From Macrostomum hystrix (lineage: Eukaryota > Platyhelminthes > Macrostomidae), in contig CATNEN010000035.1 in assembly GCA_950097015.1 (NCBI GenBank), forward strand, positions 932,001 to 996,000: a DNA stretch of 64,000 nucleotides. The letters are read 5' to 3'. Below, one piece after another: positions 8,544 to 21,160 of the stretch; within the stretch, counting starts at the first letter, position 1, and the number at the start of each line of letters is the position of its first letter. The position numbers and the translations under genes are program-made. Under the pieces are notes generated by a model. The model was not told the DNA's origin. It worked only from the letters and a program-made list of their open reading frames with translations, and did no database searches.

Positions 8544-8740
8544 GCCTGCACGTGGATTTTTCCGGCCCTGTCCGAGGTCGCCAGTTCCTGTTGGTGGTCG
8601 ATGCCCACTCAAAGTGGCCGCACGTAGAGCCGGTGTCTTTGCTAGGGTCCGGTGAGCTCATCCGCAAGCTGAGAAGCCTGTTTTCACAGTGGGGCCTACC
8701 CAAGGAACTGGTGTCCGACGATGGTCCGGCGTTCAGCACA
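8543..8740 (+). pseudogene. Ty3/gypsy integrase catalytic core, 5' part
   Basis: The frame encodes LHVDFSGPVRGRQFLLVVDA, HSKWPHVEP, and then GLPKELVSDDGPAF. The first two carboxylates of the DDE triad are visible (HVDF and VSDDG); the Glu is lost because sequence similarity stops at 8740. Joined in order, this continues the fragment ending at 7170. Confidence 0.8.
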
Positions 8741-10007
8741 TATATTGGCAAAATAAATATATTGGCAAAACTAACAGCCAAAAAATTATTAACTTACGTG
8801 GTTGCATTAAAATCTTGCCAATATATTTAGCTAATTTGTTAATTCAAACAACTTAGGCCAAATTAAGAATATTTAGCTATCATATTGTGAGCCATTAAAT
8901 GTGCTAGTCTATAGTCTATATAGATTCAAGACACTATTATATAATATATATATACGTGAAAATAAGACTTTTATAAACAAAGCTATATAAAAACAATGGA
9001 GCTTAATGTTGGGCATGCTGTACTAAGATAAACGGATTTGTACTTGCTCCAGATCAAAAGCAATAGTTGATTATGTGCTGAAAAAAATGACTTTTTCCTA
9101 TCTCCGCAGTGTATTTTTTTCCAGGAAATCGGCCTTCTAAAAATTTACACGATCTTTGAGTTTCCCGTCCTGTTATACTACAGTGGTCCTTGGTTCTATC
9201 ATCGAATAACACTTGCTGCTACACTCGAAAAAACTTAAACTCTTTTCTCACAGCATGAAAAGTAATAAGAATGCTTATCAAATATTAGCTTTGACAGTAG
9301 CTAATAAAAGCGCTTACTATTTATACTCGAGCCCACAAAGCCTGATAAAAAAAATAATAAACAGGAACTTACGTTTTCAACTGTTACTGATAAAATATTA
9401 CAAGAAATACAAGCAGTAACAAAACTGATGCTGAAATTTGACCTGCATGCATTCTGCAGAAATAATAAAAGTACTTTACTACGGAGCTAGATGAAAAGAA
9501 AGCGGCACAATGATCGAAATCAAGATAAGGTTTGACAATATATAGGCTGCAGTTTTCATGGACAGAAAGGAGGAGGAGAGATCTCGCTATAAGTGAGAAA
9601 TATAAGAGCCCAATCATTTAAATCTGCTGTATGTACGTTTTACCTATTGAAATCAAATCTCACTCAATCAGCTATGCGACCAGCTATAACTCACGTACGG
9701 TGCGGAAAGTCGTGACGCAATCCCATTCAATTGAGAGCATTGGCCCTCTGTACTACTAACGCACGCGCGGATGAGAAAAGCACCGATGCAATCTAATAAA
9801 ACTTAAATGTATAGTAGAAAATAACTGCTTTTTCAAATATTTACTGCCTTCAGAATGAAGCAATGCTAAGAAAATTAACGTGTACCATAATGTACCATTA
9901 TTCAAGAGAGCGAATCTTTTGGAGAAAGAATCGCGAAAATCGGACAACGCGTTCGCTAGAACAACGACAAGACCACTTTGTTTACATGGATCAGTGAATG
10001 GGCGCGT
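8741..10007 (+). other. AT-rich stretch without recognisable gene
   Basis: The integrase homology ends abruptly in AT-rich DNA. The phrase ctacagtggtccttg at about 9179-9193 recurs at about 60073-60087, so some of this is shared repeat sequence. No gene is supported. Confidence 0.4.
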
Positions 10008-10170
10008 TGTTTTTCGGCCTAGTTGGCTAAGATGAATAGTTGGTGTCGCTTTTTCAGCCTTTGAAGTGTATACAGCTTACAGCTGAAAGGTTAGCCCACA
10101 GCATAATTCTCGTCAAGATTTGACTTGCGCTACTCGTCCTTAAGCTAGGATCAATGGTTGGTGTGGCTTT
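10008..10170 (+). repeat. Degenerate U2-head-like units, third site
   Basis: The plus strand reads ttttcggcctagttggctaa followed at about 38 bases by tcgctttttcagcct. Further on (about 10127-10165) is a weaker unit of the same type. This is the same U2 5'-end-like unit as at 2923 and 6464, here in plus orientation. Confidence 0.4.
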
Positions 10171-10415
10171 GTGGCATTTTTCGTTCCGATTATTAGGTGG
10201 TTGTTGCTTTTTTGGACTTGTCGTGTGTTAGATTGCGTTGTCATTTCTTGGCAATTTTGGCTCAGAGCAATTGTGTGTGTGTAGTTTTTCGGCACTTATT
10301 GTCTTTGACTTACTTGACTTAGCTGCAGGGTGGTCCATGGACGCAGCGGGGAGGCGAGGGTCGCCCATACCGCTAACCCCTGTAGGCCCGCAGACAGGCA
10401 AGGGCGCGTGGCCGG

Positions 10416-10826
10416 TCAGGGTGGTCCGCCGGTCCGTCCTGCAGCGTTGTCTTCCGTAGGGAAGAAAGTGGCTCGTCTTGTTGCACGAAGGAACTGGACG
10501 AGCCGTGGAATGCTGTCGGGCTGGCAGATCTCGTCCATGGACGGGTTGGGCCCGAGGTAGCGTAGACGGTCTCTGTTAAAGAAAGGGCAGTGACACACAA
10601 AGTGCTCAGCATCTTCGATGTCATACTCACAGAATGGGCAGAGTTCGATCACTCTCAAGGTCGCCCCGGAGGAAACGCAGTGCCTAGCGAGGTAGCCGTA
10701 GCCCGTGAGGGTCATGGCGAGGGCGCGGATATCCTTCCGGTTTTGGTTCAAAAGGATGTTCCTGAGCCTGCGAGACGGGCGCGGAACTGGGCACTTATTG
10801 TCTCTGATTACAAGGTTAAGGACCAC
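10416..10826 (-). pseudogene. Non-LTR retrotransposon ORF2 C-terminus (second family)
   Basis: The minus-strand frame reads ALAMTLTGYGYLARHCVSSG, then CPFCEYDIEDAEHFVCHCPF, a Cx2Cx8Hx4C knuckle, then about 50 residues to a stop. The 'LTGhG....yl' plus knuckle arrangement is typical of the C-terminal part of Jockey/R1/I-like or CR1-like polymerases. It differs from the knuckle at 8160-8488, so it is another family. Upstream RT sequence is absent; the copy is 5'-truncated. Confidence 0.65.
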
Positions 10827-11717
10827 TACTTTAGTAGCCTTTAGTAGCCTTAGCCTTCTCTGATCAAAGGGTGTTTTCGCTGCTTTGTCGCTTTGGTTCC
10901 TTTAATTTGACGATTGCGGCGAATCCATTACTGCAGCTGAAATGCCAGTCGCGCGGGCCACGGTCAGCGAAACGCTCATTGAAGTCATCCTTGATGTTGT
11001 TGATCAAGTGGTTCACTCGACCTCCTGCTCTTTTATCACCTACATGGCAGCCTGGCGGTTATTTCGCGTCCTTCGCAACCAGGCTCACATTGACTTGAAC
11101 TCGATGGCCGTGGCCGGCAACGCTTTTACTCTGCTCCGAGGTAGCAGACATTTGAATTCGTTCTTTGCCTAAAATCCACGCAGCTATATATGCTGCGTTT
11201 AACCAGCATCTACAGAGTCTGCGAACTTATCTGTTCGATTGTCTGCTTCAGTAGAAAAACGTGCCAGAAGCCTTTTGACTCAAGGACCAATAATATTATA
11301 TTGATATTCTGTTTCATAACTCTGGTTAGTCAGCACTTCAGGGTTATTAGCTTCAATAATATTTAACGATATGATGCAACACAAAGAGGCAATATTAAGC
11401 GGTGCACTTATAGAATTGAGCTACATAATTTTCTTTAAGAAGTTCTGCGGCACACTTTGAAGTCTTTTCTCCAGTGGCCGGCCAGTTTTTGTTTTTTTAT
11501 AGTGAGCGGAGGTGTAAATAGTTTACATTTTAAACCATCATTTTAGAGGAAACGAAAGTTTGATTCAAATCAACCAAGATCCATTGACATTGATTCTCAT
11601 GTGTTTCTAGTCTTGAAATTCTAGTCATTTTTTCACTTCTTTGTTTACTTACCTTCGTGGTAAAGTGCAGCTGATTTTATGTAGCTTGTGTAGCAATAAC
11701 TGGTATTTTGCATTTAG

Positions 11718-11775
11718 ATTACTGAAGACATGGAAAGGCTATCTTTGGGATTCGCGGGATGGCTTCAAACTGGAG
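11718..11775 (+). CDS. Candidate upstream exon of RasGAP gene (N-term a)
   Basis: An acceptor-like tttag is followed by a frame with ATG at 11730 (MERLSLGFAGWLQTG). A donor, gag|gtagg, lies at 11776. It leaves one extra base, which joins in phase with the exon at 13096 to give a Glu codon. Alone it has no recognisable domain. Support comes only from splice phase and from the resemblance of the next exon to the RasGAP family. Confidence 0.4.
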
Positions 11776-12460
11776 GTAGGACTTTTTCTGCTGGCTAAAG
11801 TCTAAATAATCGTTTTAATGAATTAGCGCCTATGCAGTTCTGTGTTAGTATTTTAAATTAAATATTGACTCATCATACTTTCTTTTATGGATTTTTCATA
11901 CAATACATATTTTTTAGAAATTCACTTTAAAGTGAAGATCACACAAGTTCTAACAACTGCAAGTAGCTATATGTAAATAAATGTATGAAAGGCCAACTAG
12001 AAAAATATGTATAGCTTCTAATCATCTATCTTTGAATTCTCATGCAAAGGCCTGAGGTTAAGTTCCAAGGGGCTTGTTCTTTATTTCTTAATATATTACT
12101 TCTTCACTTATTCCATATTTTTCTCTGGAAAATGATCACTGGCCCAGTTTTTATCTGGCTTTTTATTTTTTACTTTTTTTTGTAGTTGATGTAATATTTT
12201 TATTCTTTAGTCTGCAAGCATGCTCATAGTGCTAGGCTTAGCTATAGCTAGCTAATGAAATTATTTGGCTCATTTCTATAGGAAGATATTTTGTACTGTA
12301 TTTTTGCCATGCTCTAATGTATAAGTTCTTTGGTCTATAATTTTGCCAAATCCAATCTTAATAATAATGCATTTAAATATGAACTAGTTTCATTGCACCT
12401 TACTGGAAATATTGTAGGCCTAGTATTTGTGTTAAACAAAGTACTAAATTTCAGTACTAG
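11776..12460 (+). other. Intron-like, AT-rich, nothing recognised
   Basis: Non-coding AT-rich sequence between the two candidate upstream exons, ending at a SINE. Confidence 0.4.
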
Positions 12461-12783
12461 AGAGGTTGTAGCCTAGTGGTTATGGCATCACACTCACAAC
12501 TTGAAGGTCGGGGGTTCGATTCCCAACACCACTGAAACAATTTGTGTCCTTTAGCAAGAAACTTAACTCTCCATTGCTTCAGTTCACCCAGCTGTTAAAT
12601 GGGTGCCAGCATTAGATGGGATAATTGAAGGTGGGTGTGGCGTTCCTCCAGTCCATAGACTGAACAGCTATATGCAGTCTTCAGATGCGCTGCGCAATAG
12701 CTGTGGGCTGTGGCTGTGCTGCTGGCTGCACATCTGACCCAATTGGGGCAGGTGTAATCATTTATTTATTTATCATTTATTAC
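12461..12783 (+). mobile_element. tRNA-derived SINE, family A, copy 1
   Basis: The head has RNA polymerase III boxes (A: tagcctagtggttatggc; B: ggttcgattcc). It is followed by a body (tttgtgtcctttagcaa ... ttcacccagctgttaaatgg) and a ggggcaggtgtaatca end running into atttattt repeats. The second copy at 22200-22510 aligns over the whole length. Confidence 0.85.
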
Positions 12784-13095
12784 TAGTTAACTAACCTAGC
12801 AAATTAATAAAATGTAGGATATCAAAATATGCATCAATGCCATTAACAATTTTACTCCTATGCTATGCCCTGCCATAATGGGCTACAATGTGGTATTAGT
12901 ATACAGCATTAGCCTGCAAAAGTTTGTGTGACAGATTTCTAGGAAAATGTCACTTTTCTTATAAGGTTCTTATGTATTGGCCTATAAATCATAAAATATT
13001 ACTACTACTAAAGCATTTATTCTTTTTGACTTGTAGCTTTGATTAGTTTATAATTTATGCATAATTTGCTCTCTTTTGTAACTTCACTTTTTTAG

Positions 13096-13220
13096 AAATG
13101 GAAGCTGTCCTAGAGCAAACATTGTGCATCAACAGCTTACCCATAACACCCACCTGGAGACCACAGTTCTGCATTGTTCTTGTCAAATTTCGTCAATTCA
13201 TCTGTTTTCACACTGAGGAG
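13096..13220 (+). CDS. Candidate upstream exon of RasGAP gene (half-PH segment)
   Basis: The 125-base exon has a pyrimidine-rich acceptor (cacttttttag) and a consensus donor (gag|gtaagc). It encodes 41 residues plus two bases, including ITPTWRPQFCIVLVKFRQF. In vertebrate SynGAP and RASAL2 the N-terminal half-PH segment has a similar 'W.p.fCii' block ahead of the RTKS motif. The match is short, so this is suggestive only. It ends in phase 0, whereas the next good exon (22951) has no visible phase-0 acceptor. Either a linking exon was missed or these belong to a different transcript form. Confidence 0.45.
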
Positions 13221-13881
13221 GTAAGCAAAACCGATTTGTGTTCAATAAGAATATGAGATTACGAACTGTTTCTGAAAGAAAATAATTAATCAGAAGTTGT
13301 TTTAATTTGGGCAGGTCAATAGGCAAATATCTGCCTCTCTGTGCAGAGGCTATCTAAGCTAGTTGGGTCCATTGTAAAAACCACCAGTTACTAAGTTCAG
13401 TCTAGGTACAGGCAAACATTTTAATATTCTATTTAGAATTTAGATCACCACAATGGCTAAGTTTAAACAATAGTAGATTGGATTACTGTACAAAAGTTTA
13501 CACCAGTCTGTATTGTATCAGGAACCGAGTTTCGACATATTTACTGTCTGCTAGTATGTGTGACATGTTCGGAGATAATAAAGTAATATTTACTATTCAT
13601 ATTATACACAAAAACCAACTGTTCTGTTTAGACACATTGCTATGCATTCTTTACGAGCTCATCCAAGCTCTGTTTAGATGAAGGTTAGGCTAAATTTTAA
13701 TGAATAGCTATTATTTATAAGAACAGGATATGTTTCGATTAAATATGATTTTTTACGGAATAATCAGCAAACATCTACATTACCTTGCTAGGCCTAATAA
13801 AAGTCTATATTGTAGATCCATTCCGCTAACATTTATCAGCGGCCGTTATTTAAGGCCACACAGTCTTCTAACACCCTTGCA
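13221..13881 (+). other. Intron-like sequence, nothing recognised
   Basis: No exon, RNA gene or mobile element seen; a minisatellite begins at its right end. Confidence 0.4.
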
Positions 13882-14420
13882 TTCAGTCTATAGACCCAGT
13901 CTCTCAATCCAGTCTATAGACCCAGTCTCTCAATCCAGTCTATAGACCCAGTCTCTCAATCCAGTCTATAGACCCAGTCTCTCAATCCAGTCTATAGACC
14001 CAGTCTCTCAATCCAGTCTATAGACCCACACCCTTGCATTCAGTCTATAGACCCAGTCTCTCAATCCAGTCTATAGATCCACAGTCTCTCAATCCAGTCT
14101 ATAGACCCACACCCTTGCATTCAGTCTATAGACCCACAGTCTCTCAATCCAGTCTATAGACCCAGTCTCTCAATCCAGTCTATAGATCCACAGTCTCTCA
14201 ATCCAGTCTATAGATCCACAGCCTCTCAATCCAGTCTATAGAGCCACAGTCTCTCAATCCAGTCTATAGATCCACAGCCTCTCAATCCAGTCTATAGATC
14301 CACAGTCTCTCAATCCAGTCTATAGACCCACAGTCTCTCAATCTAGTCTATAGATCCACAGTCTCTCAATCCAGTCTATAGATCCACAGTCTCTCAATCC
14401 AGTCTATGGACTCACAGTCC
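13882..14420 (+). repeat. Minisatellite, 26/28-bp unit
   Basis: About 20 units built on cagtctatagacccagtctc with a variant that inserts 'ca' (atccacagtctctc). Three units carry a divergent spacer, acacccttgcatt. Confidence 0.9.
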
Positions 14421-15730
14421 TAGATTATGTTAGCCTAGATTAGTTCTTTAGGAGTGTGTTTAGGATTGTGTTAGGAGCACACAATAGGCCTTTGACTTGG
14501 CTTTTCCCAATTTGTGCAATGCTAGGCGGCCGAGCACTTCCTGGCCCGCCTGTCTCCGGCCCTGTCTCTCAGCTGGCTGGCCAGAATGGACGGCGGGGCG
14601 CTAGGATTTTTTAGATTTTGGCGATCGCCAGCTATGGGCACGTATGGCACTGATGATGGGCATCGGCTGGGCTGGCTGGAGCCATTCGGTGAGGCCAATA
14701 TTATCCATTGTTATTTTTTGCTGTCTATATGTACTATGGAATGCTTGGTTTTTTAAGGAAATAAAAGCACACGGTAGCACCTTATTAACAGTAGGACTAC
14801 CAAACCATTTCGCCGCCCGTTTCTATACCAAGCGCCTGAATGCTAACAGCGTTGGGTGGTGACTGATTGGTTGACGGACTAGGCGATGGTGTCCTGTGGT
14901 TGAGCTAAGCCTAATATTTAGGCTTGATCAGTGAAATTTGAGAAATTCGCGTCAGGGTGTCCATAGTGGCCTATTTCCACCTGTTGTAGCCCTTGAAGGT
15001 CCAGCAGTCCGTCTAGATAAAGGTAGATGACCGCGAAAGATGGAGATGATGCAGGCACATTCGGGTGACATGCTGATCAATTTTGAAGGCCTGGCAGCCG
15101 CACTGAGGCGCAGTGCTAATTCGTGTATAGGTGTATGAAATACACTAGCGCTAATGGGAAAAATCCGACCTTCGGCCAGAACCATTGAATATCTCGATGA
15201 TCTAAAGAGCTGACCACTTGATTATTGTTTTAGAAGATGCGCAACAAAAAGTTGGCCTGTGCTCTTGAGTTTCGTGTGCTTGCGTTGCTCTGTTCGGGTG
15301 CAGCACTAGAAATTGTCAGGGAGTCTATTTGGTAGTTCTACTGTTAAGCAATAAGTTATCAGTGCATGTACAGTTTCAATTAAGGCTTTTGCGAATTCCA
15401 GCAAAATATATTTCTTTATAGATAACTTCGTACAATAATAGAAACAAAAACTATGACTTCACTGCGACTTTTATTTATGCGCAGTTTACTTATTTTAGAC
15501 TATATTTTATTTCAAGAAATGGGCGTGTTTTCTACGTCTGTGTTTCCTTAGGACATTTTAGCCTAAAATATCGACAACCCGTTTTATCGTCTCCAAGGAA
15601 TCCATTCTTTAGTTTAGAGAAAATATATTTCATTTTGTTTCTTATAAATCTATGGTTTTCGTAAAAAGTATTTATTTCGTTGAATTCAATTTACTTTACT
15701 TACTGTTAAATTGTGTATTTAAGAGGTATA
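14421..15730 (+). other. Non-coding, nothing recognised
   Basis: Mixed-composition DNA with a GC-rich patch at 14520-14650. Short frames here have no splice context or homology. Confidence 0.4.
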
Positions 15731-15985
15731 TTTAGTTTCTAAGAAAAGAAATACGTTTCTAAGAAATCAATTTAGTTTCTAAGAAATCAATTTAGTTTTT
15801 AAGCAATCAGTTTAGTTTCAAAGAAATCTATTTAGTTTTAGTAAATCCATTTAGTTTCTAAGAAATCAATTTAGTTTCTGAGAAATCAATTAGTTTCTAA
15901 GAAATCAATTTAGTTTCTGAGAAATCAATTTCGTTTCTGAGAAATCAAATTAGTTTCTAAGACATGAATTCTATTTTCTAAGAAA
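15731..15985 (+). repeat. Minisatellite, about 20-bp unit
   Basis: About 12 imperfect copies of gaaatcaatttagtttctaa, T/A-rich and more diverged than the other arrays. Confidence 0.85.
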
Positions 15986-17394
15986 CATAGCTCTTACTTC
16001 CCACTTTCGAAAAAGGATTTTTTGTCCATAAAACAGGTTCTATGACGTAATTGTCGAGTTTCTTATACGCTTGTATACTAATTTGTGCATTAAGATATAG
16101 CTGTTCTTAGCTGACTACTACCACGAATTTTTCTTTCATGTACTTACTTTAACAATTTTATTATTCATAAAAAGCATCGCAGTTTTTTGGTTTAAACAGT
16201 AATCGTTAAAAGCTTTTCGCATATTTATTTTCTTTCTGTGCTACTCACATTTGTCGGTTAGTAGTAGTTATGTAATTTTTCAAGATTGTAAATAATTGTG
16301 CCGCTTTTATCACTTTCCTTAATAGTTCGCTTGTAAGTTGTAGTTAAGTTCGAGAAATTCTGCTTCTGTTATTTTATGAAATTTTTCGATATGACAAGTA
16401 TTATGGCGCTGCCCATGTTTGCTATCTGAAAAGCAATCTTTCATTCTTCCAGTCTAATATCTTGCCTGCATAGATAGAATCTTGCTAGTTGGGCAAGTCA
16501 ACATAGACTGATAAGATAGCTTTCATATTTTACCCGCTTTTATAGGGTGACAATTGACCACCGTGCGAACCCACCCCACTCCCCTGGGAGAGATCTCAAA
16601 TCGTGAGGGTCATGTTGACACTTTTGAGTCTAAAGTCTGCTCAAAAGGCTGACGGCCTCACACTCCAAGCTACCCCTTAGCCCCTTATCCGGAAGCGTGA
16701 GCTCTGGAGGCAATAAAAAATCTGGCCGTTCTGGACCTGTCGCGTTGCGTAACTGATCCTAAAACTGCGCATTTGAGAAGCAGCAAAGTTGTGTTGATTC
16801 TTCTGGTTTCGTAGCCGCTTTTATTAAATCGGTCTTTGTTCGCAGCTTTTTTTGCTCAATTCACACCTGGAGTCTGCGGACATAAGACAAAAAATCTTCA
16901 CAGATCTTTTATAGGCTGGGAATGAACAGTCGGTGCCTGCTGCTGCTGCTGCTGCTGGTCGCGTGTCACTTCATTTGCCTTTCGGGGAAGTGAAAAAAAA
17001 CGCATATCTCATTTAAAAACGGCAAGTTGAAGCTGGTTTATCATTTGAATGGAACTGGAACGAATCCTGAGCCTAGGGGATAGGTCAGGCATTCTCTTTT
17101 TCCCCAACTACTCTGGGCGTTGTGTTGACTTAAAAATGACTCAAAATAAATGGAAGTAAAATATGGCCTGCCCTGTTGACAGCATTGGGTTGTAATATAT
17201 ATTATAGTTGAGAAACCCTTAAAAAATACTGCACATCCAAACGATTTATCGTTCTAAACACAGTTGATTCATCATTATCGGCTACATCGTCAGCTTCTTC
17301 TAGGAAGCAATGTATTTTTCAGACACCTATGTGGCCAGGTGTCCTCAACTTTCCCCTCAACTCATCTCTCTTTCTCTGCACTCTCTCCCTTTCT
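15986..17394 (+). other. Non-coding, nothing recognised
   Basis: AT-rich DNA with one short (CTG)7 tract at 16937-16957. Confidence 0.4.
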
Positions 17395-18964
17395 CCTTCC
17401 ACTTCATTTTCTCTCTCATCTCTCCCCTCCACTTCATTTCCTCCCCCATCTCTCCCCTCCACTTCATTTACTCTCTCATCTCTCCCATCCACTTCATTTC
17501 CTCCCCCATCTCTCCCATCCACTTCATTTCCTCTCTCATCTCTCCCATCCACTTCATTTCCTCTCTCATCTCTCCCATCCACTTCATTTCCTCCCCCATC
17601 TCTCCCATCCACTTCATTTCCTCCCCCATCTCTCCCATCCACTTCATTTCCTCCCTCATCTCTCCCATCCACTTCATTTCCTCTCTCATCTCTCGACTCT
17701 CCCATCCACTTCATTTCCTCTCTCATCTCTCCCATCCACTTCATTTCCTCTCTCATCTCTCCCATCCACTTCATTTCCTCTCTCATCTCTCCCATCCACT
17801 TCATTTCCTCTCTCATCTCTCCCATCCACTTCATTTCCTCTCTCATCTCTCCCCTCCACTTCATTTCCTCCCCCATCTCTCCCCTCCACTTCATTTACTC
17901 TCTCATCTCTCCCCTCCAAGCTTCATTTCCTCCCCCATCTCTCCCCTCCACTTCATTTCCTCCCCCATCTCTCCCCTCCACTTCATTTCCTCTCTCATCT
18001 CTCCCCTCCAAGCTTCATTTCCTCCCCCATCTCTCCCCTCCACTTCATTTCCTCTCTCATCTCTCCCCTCCACTTGATTTCCTCTCTCATCTCTCCCCTC
18101 CACTTCATTTCTTCTCCCATCTCTCCCCTCCACTTCATTTCCTCCTCCATCTCTCCCCTCCACTTCATTCCCTCCCCCATCTCTCCCCTCCACTTCATTT
18201 CCTCTCTCATCTCTCCCCTCCACTTCATTTCCTCCCCCATCTCTCCCCTTCACTTCATTTCCTCCCCCATCTCTCCCCTCCACTTCATTTACTCTCTCAT
18301 CTCTCCCCTCCACTTCATTTCCTCCCCCATCTCTCCCCTCCACTTCATTTCCTCCCCCATCTCTCCCCTCCACTTCATTTCCTCCCCCATCTCTCCCCTC
18401 CACTTCATTTACTCTCTCATCTCTCCCCTCCACTTCATTTCCTCTCTCATCTCTCCCCTCCACTTCATTTCCTCCCCCATCTCTCCCCTCCACTTCATTT
18501 CCTCCCCCATCTCTCCCCTCCACTTCATTTCCTCTCTCATCTCTCCCCTCCACTTCATTTCCTCCTCCATCTCTCCCCTCCACTTCATTTCCTCCCCCAT
18601 CTCTCCCCTCCACTTCATTTCTTCTCCCATCTCTCCCCTCCACTTCATTTCCTCTCTCATCTCTCCCCTCCACTTCATTTCCTCCCCCATCTCTCCCCTC
18701 CACTTCATTTCCTCCCCCATCTCTCCCCTCCACTTCATTTACTCTCTCATCTCTCCCCTCCACTTCATTTCCTCCTCCATCTCTCCCCTCCACTTCATTT
18801 CCTCCCCCATCTCTCCCCTCCACTTCATTTCTTCTCCCATCTCTCCCCTCCACTTCATTTCCTCTCTCATCTCTCCCCTCCACTTCATTTCCTCCCCCAT
18901 CTCTCCCCTCCACTTCATTTCCTCCCCCATCTCTCCCCTCCACTTCATTTCTTCTCCCATCTAT
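17395..18964 (+). repeat. Minisatellite, 30-bp pyrimidine-rich unit
   Basis: About 52 units of 30 bases, each containing atctctcccctccacttcat. Variants alternate ctctctc, ctccccc, cttctcc. The period is a multiple of three, so all forward and reverse frames stay open for hundreds of codons; these are not genes. Confidence 0.95.
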
Positions 18965-19380
18965 CTGTTAGAAGACACGTCAATTCTTTCTACCTCAATC
19001 AATAACGCACAACTAAAAATTCGCAATCTATATATCTTCATAAAAATCGTATTCATAATTGCTCAAGTTATTCCTGTAAAATTACGCACCGACACAATGA
19101 CGCCTAGGTAGGCGGACTCGTGAAAAAAACCTGTCTCGAGTGCAACTCTAGTGTTTCATTTTATTATCTTTATCGCGCCGCCTTTATCGTTTTGTTAAAA
19201 CGCGGTTAGCGAGTGCAGACACTCTTGATTCGGGTGCAATTTTTAGTTTTATAAGTGCCAGAGAGCAAGCTAAATGTGTACTCAGTCAGCTAATTGAACT
19301 AGCACTGTTGCGGGCTGCGGCAAGATATGCTTCTTTGAAGAAAATGAACCATGAATCATCATGACGCTCTGTTTTCAAGA

Positions 19381-19890
19381 ATTTGTGGTGTCAGGAAACT
19401 GTTTCAGGAATCTGTGTTGTCCGAAAGCAGTGGTGTCAGGAAGCTGTGGTGTCAGGAAACTGTAGTGTCAGGAAGCTGTGGTGTCAGGAAACTGTGGTGT
19501 CATGCTGTGGTGTCAGGAAACTGTTTCAGGAATCTGTGTTGTCAGAAAGCAGTGGTGTCAGGAAGCTGTGGTGTCAGGAAACTGTGGTGTCATGCAGTGG
19601 TGTCAGGAAACTGTTTCAGGAATCTGTGTTGTCAGAAAGCAGTTGTGTCAGGAAGCTGTGGTGTCAGGAAACTGTAGTGTCATGCTGTGGTGTCATGCTG
19701 TGGTGTCAAGAAGCTGTGTTGTCAGGAAACTGAGGTGTCGAGAAGCTGTGGTGCCAGGAAGCTGTGGTGTCAGGTAGCTGTGGTATCAGGAAACTGTGGT
19801 GCCAGGAAGCTGTGGTGTCAAGACGCTGTGGTGTCAGGTAGCTGTGGTGTCAAGACGCTGTGGTGTCAGGTAGCTGTGGTGTCAGGAAGA
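19381..19890 (+). repeat. Minisatellite, about 16-bp unit with longer higher-order blocks
   Basis: Repeats of gctgtggtgtcaggaa. A higher-order block of about 105 bases, containing gaaactgtttcaggaatctg, occurs three times between 19390 and 19650. Confidence 0.9.
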
Positions 19891-20966
19891 CATGCAGTTA
19901 AATTGTATTCGTAAAACTTTAAAAGCTGGTATAGCACGGATCCAAAATACCCAATATCGTTATTATCCATAAATTTTTACCCACCATTTTTATGACACTC
20001 TTGTTCAAGCAAACAAAGAGGAAATAGGAAACTGAGATTAGTTTTCTCTTTAGCAATGTTCTTGGATCGGTTGTGGGGTGCAGGATCATAAAACTTGAAT
20101 TGTTTTCAGTCAGACATAATTTAAATATTCAACTATGCTGCCGTCCGTATTAAAACTAGCAATTTTCAAATATCTTTCAGCTGATTAACTGTCACCATGG
20201 AGAATAATCTTTGTGCTGATGTTAATACCCGACCGCAAACAATAGGAAAATAAAATTATTGCTTTTATTGTCTGGCTTCTTGAAAGGTTAAAGAGAATAC
20301 TTGTGTCTCTCTATTTCTCTCTGCTTGTTTCTTCTAAAAGCAGATGGAGCAGAACTAGATAAGTTGGAGAAATGAAATCAATTTATTACAATAGGAGCAT
20401 AAGTTATAGTCTTGTCTTGCTTACATCAGCAACTTATAGGCATGGATGACTTCTCATAGTGACATTTGCATCCTCACAGGATCTGTGTAACCGGGTGGCA
20501 ACACGCGGCTTGGCCTACGCAACCAGGCACAGACATTTATTATTGATTTGATTTGAAACACTCGCTCGGAAAAGCATGCCCAGTCACCGGGCTGGGCCCC
20601 GCTTAGAAATAAATAAGGAATTCAAATTAGCGGTTTCAACAATAACTGCTTGCTTTGATAGCTGAACAATCAGATTAGATTTTGATTTATGATTCTCTTT
20701 TAGTTTCACTTTGGCGTGGTCTAATGCGGCCATTGTTCCTGTTTCGCTTTGATTATGCTCTTATTTTTCTTTTTTCTTTTTTTTAACTATGCGTTATACC
20801 TGTAATTAGGCTTACGTTTTAAGATTCGTTGTTCTATAATTTTTTAAGTAGAACTTTATTAACTTCTGAATTCAAAAGCTGATAATTTGTCTAATCCTTA
20901 TACTGTCGTGAATCTGAGTACCGCTTTACCTATTACCTTTCTGTTCTACCTCTCACTCCCTCTCTC
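19891..20966 (+). other. Non-coding, nothing recognised
   Basis: AT-rich DNA without exon signals or repeats that I can see. Confidence 0.4.
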
Positions 20967-21160
20967 CCCTCGCATTCTCTTCCCCCTCGCATTGTCTCTC
21001 TCTTCCTCGCATTGTCTCTCTCTTCCTCGCATTGTCTCTCTCTTCCTCGCATTGTCTCTCTCTTCCTCGCATTGTCTCTCTCTTCCTCGCATTGTCTCTC
21101 TCTTCCTCGCATTGTCTCTCTCTTCCTCGCATTGTCTCTCTTCCTCTCATTGTTTTTTCT
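20967..21160 (+). repeat. Minisatellite, 20-bp unit
   Basis: About nine copies of tctctctcttcctcgcattg. Confidence 0.9.

Noticed and set aside
10871-11172. Overlapping 75-76-codon frames after the minus-strand non-LTR fragment
   Set aside because: No recognisable motif in either frame; could be retroelement debris, but nothing supports it.
17264-19111. Frames of 558-615 codons on the plus strand and 346 codons on the minus strand
   Set aside because: Shadows of the 30-bp minisatellite.
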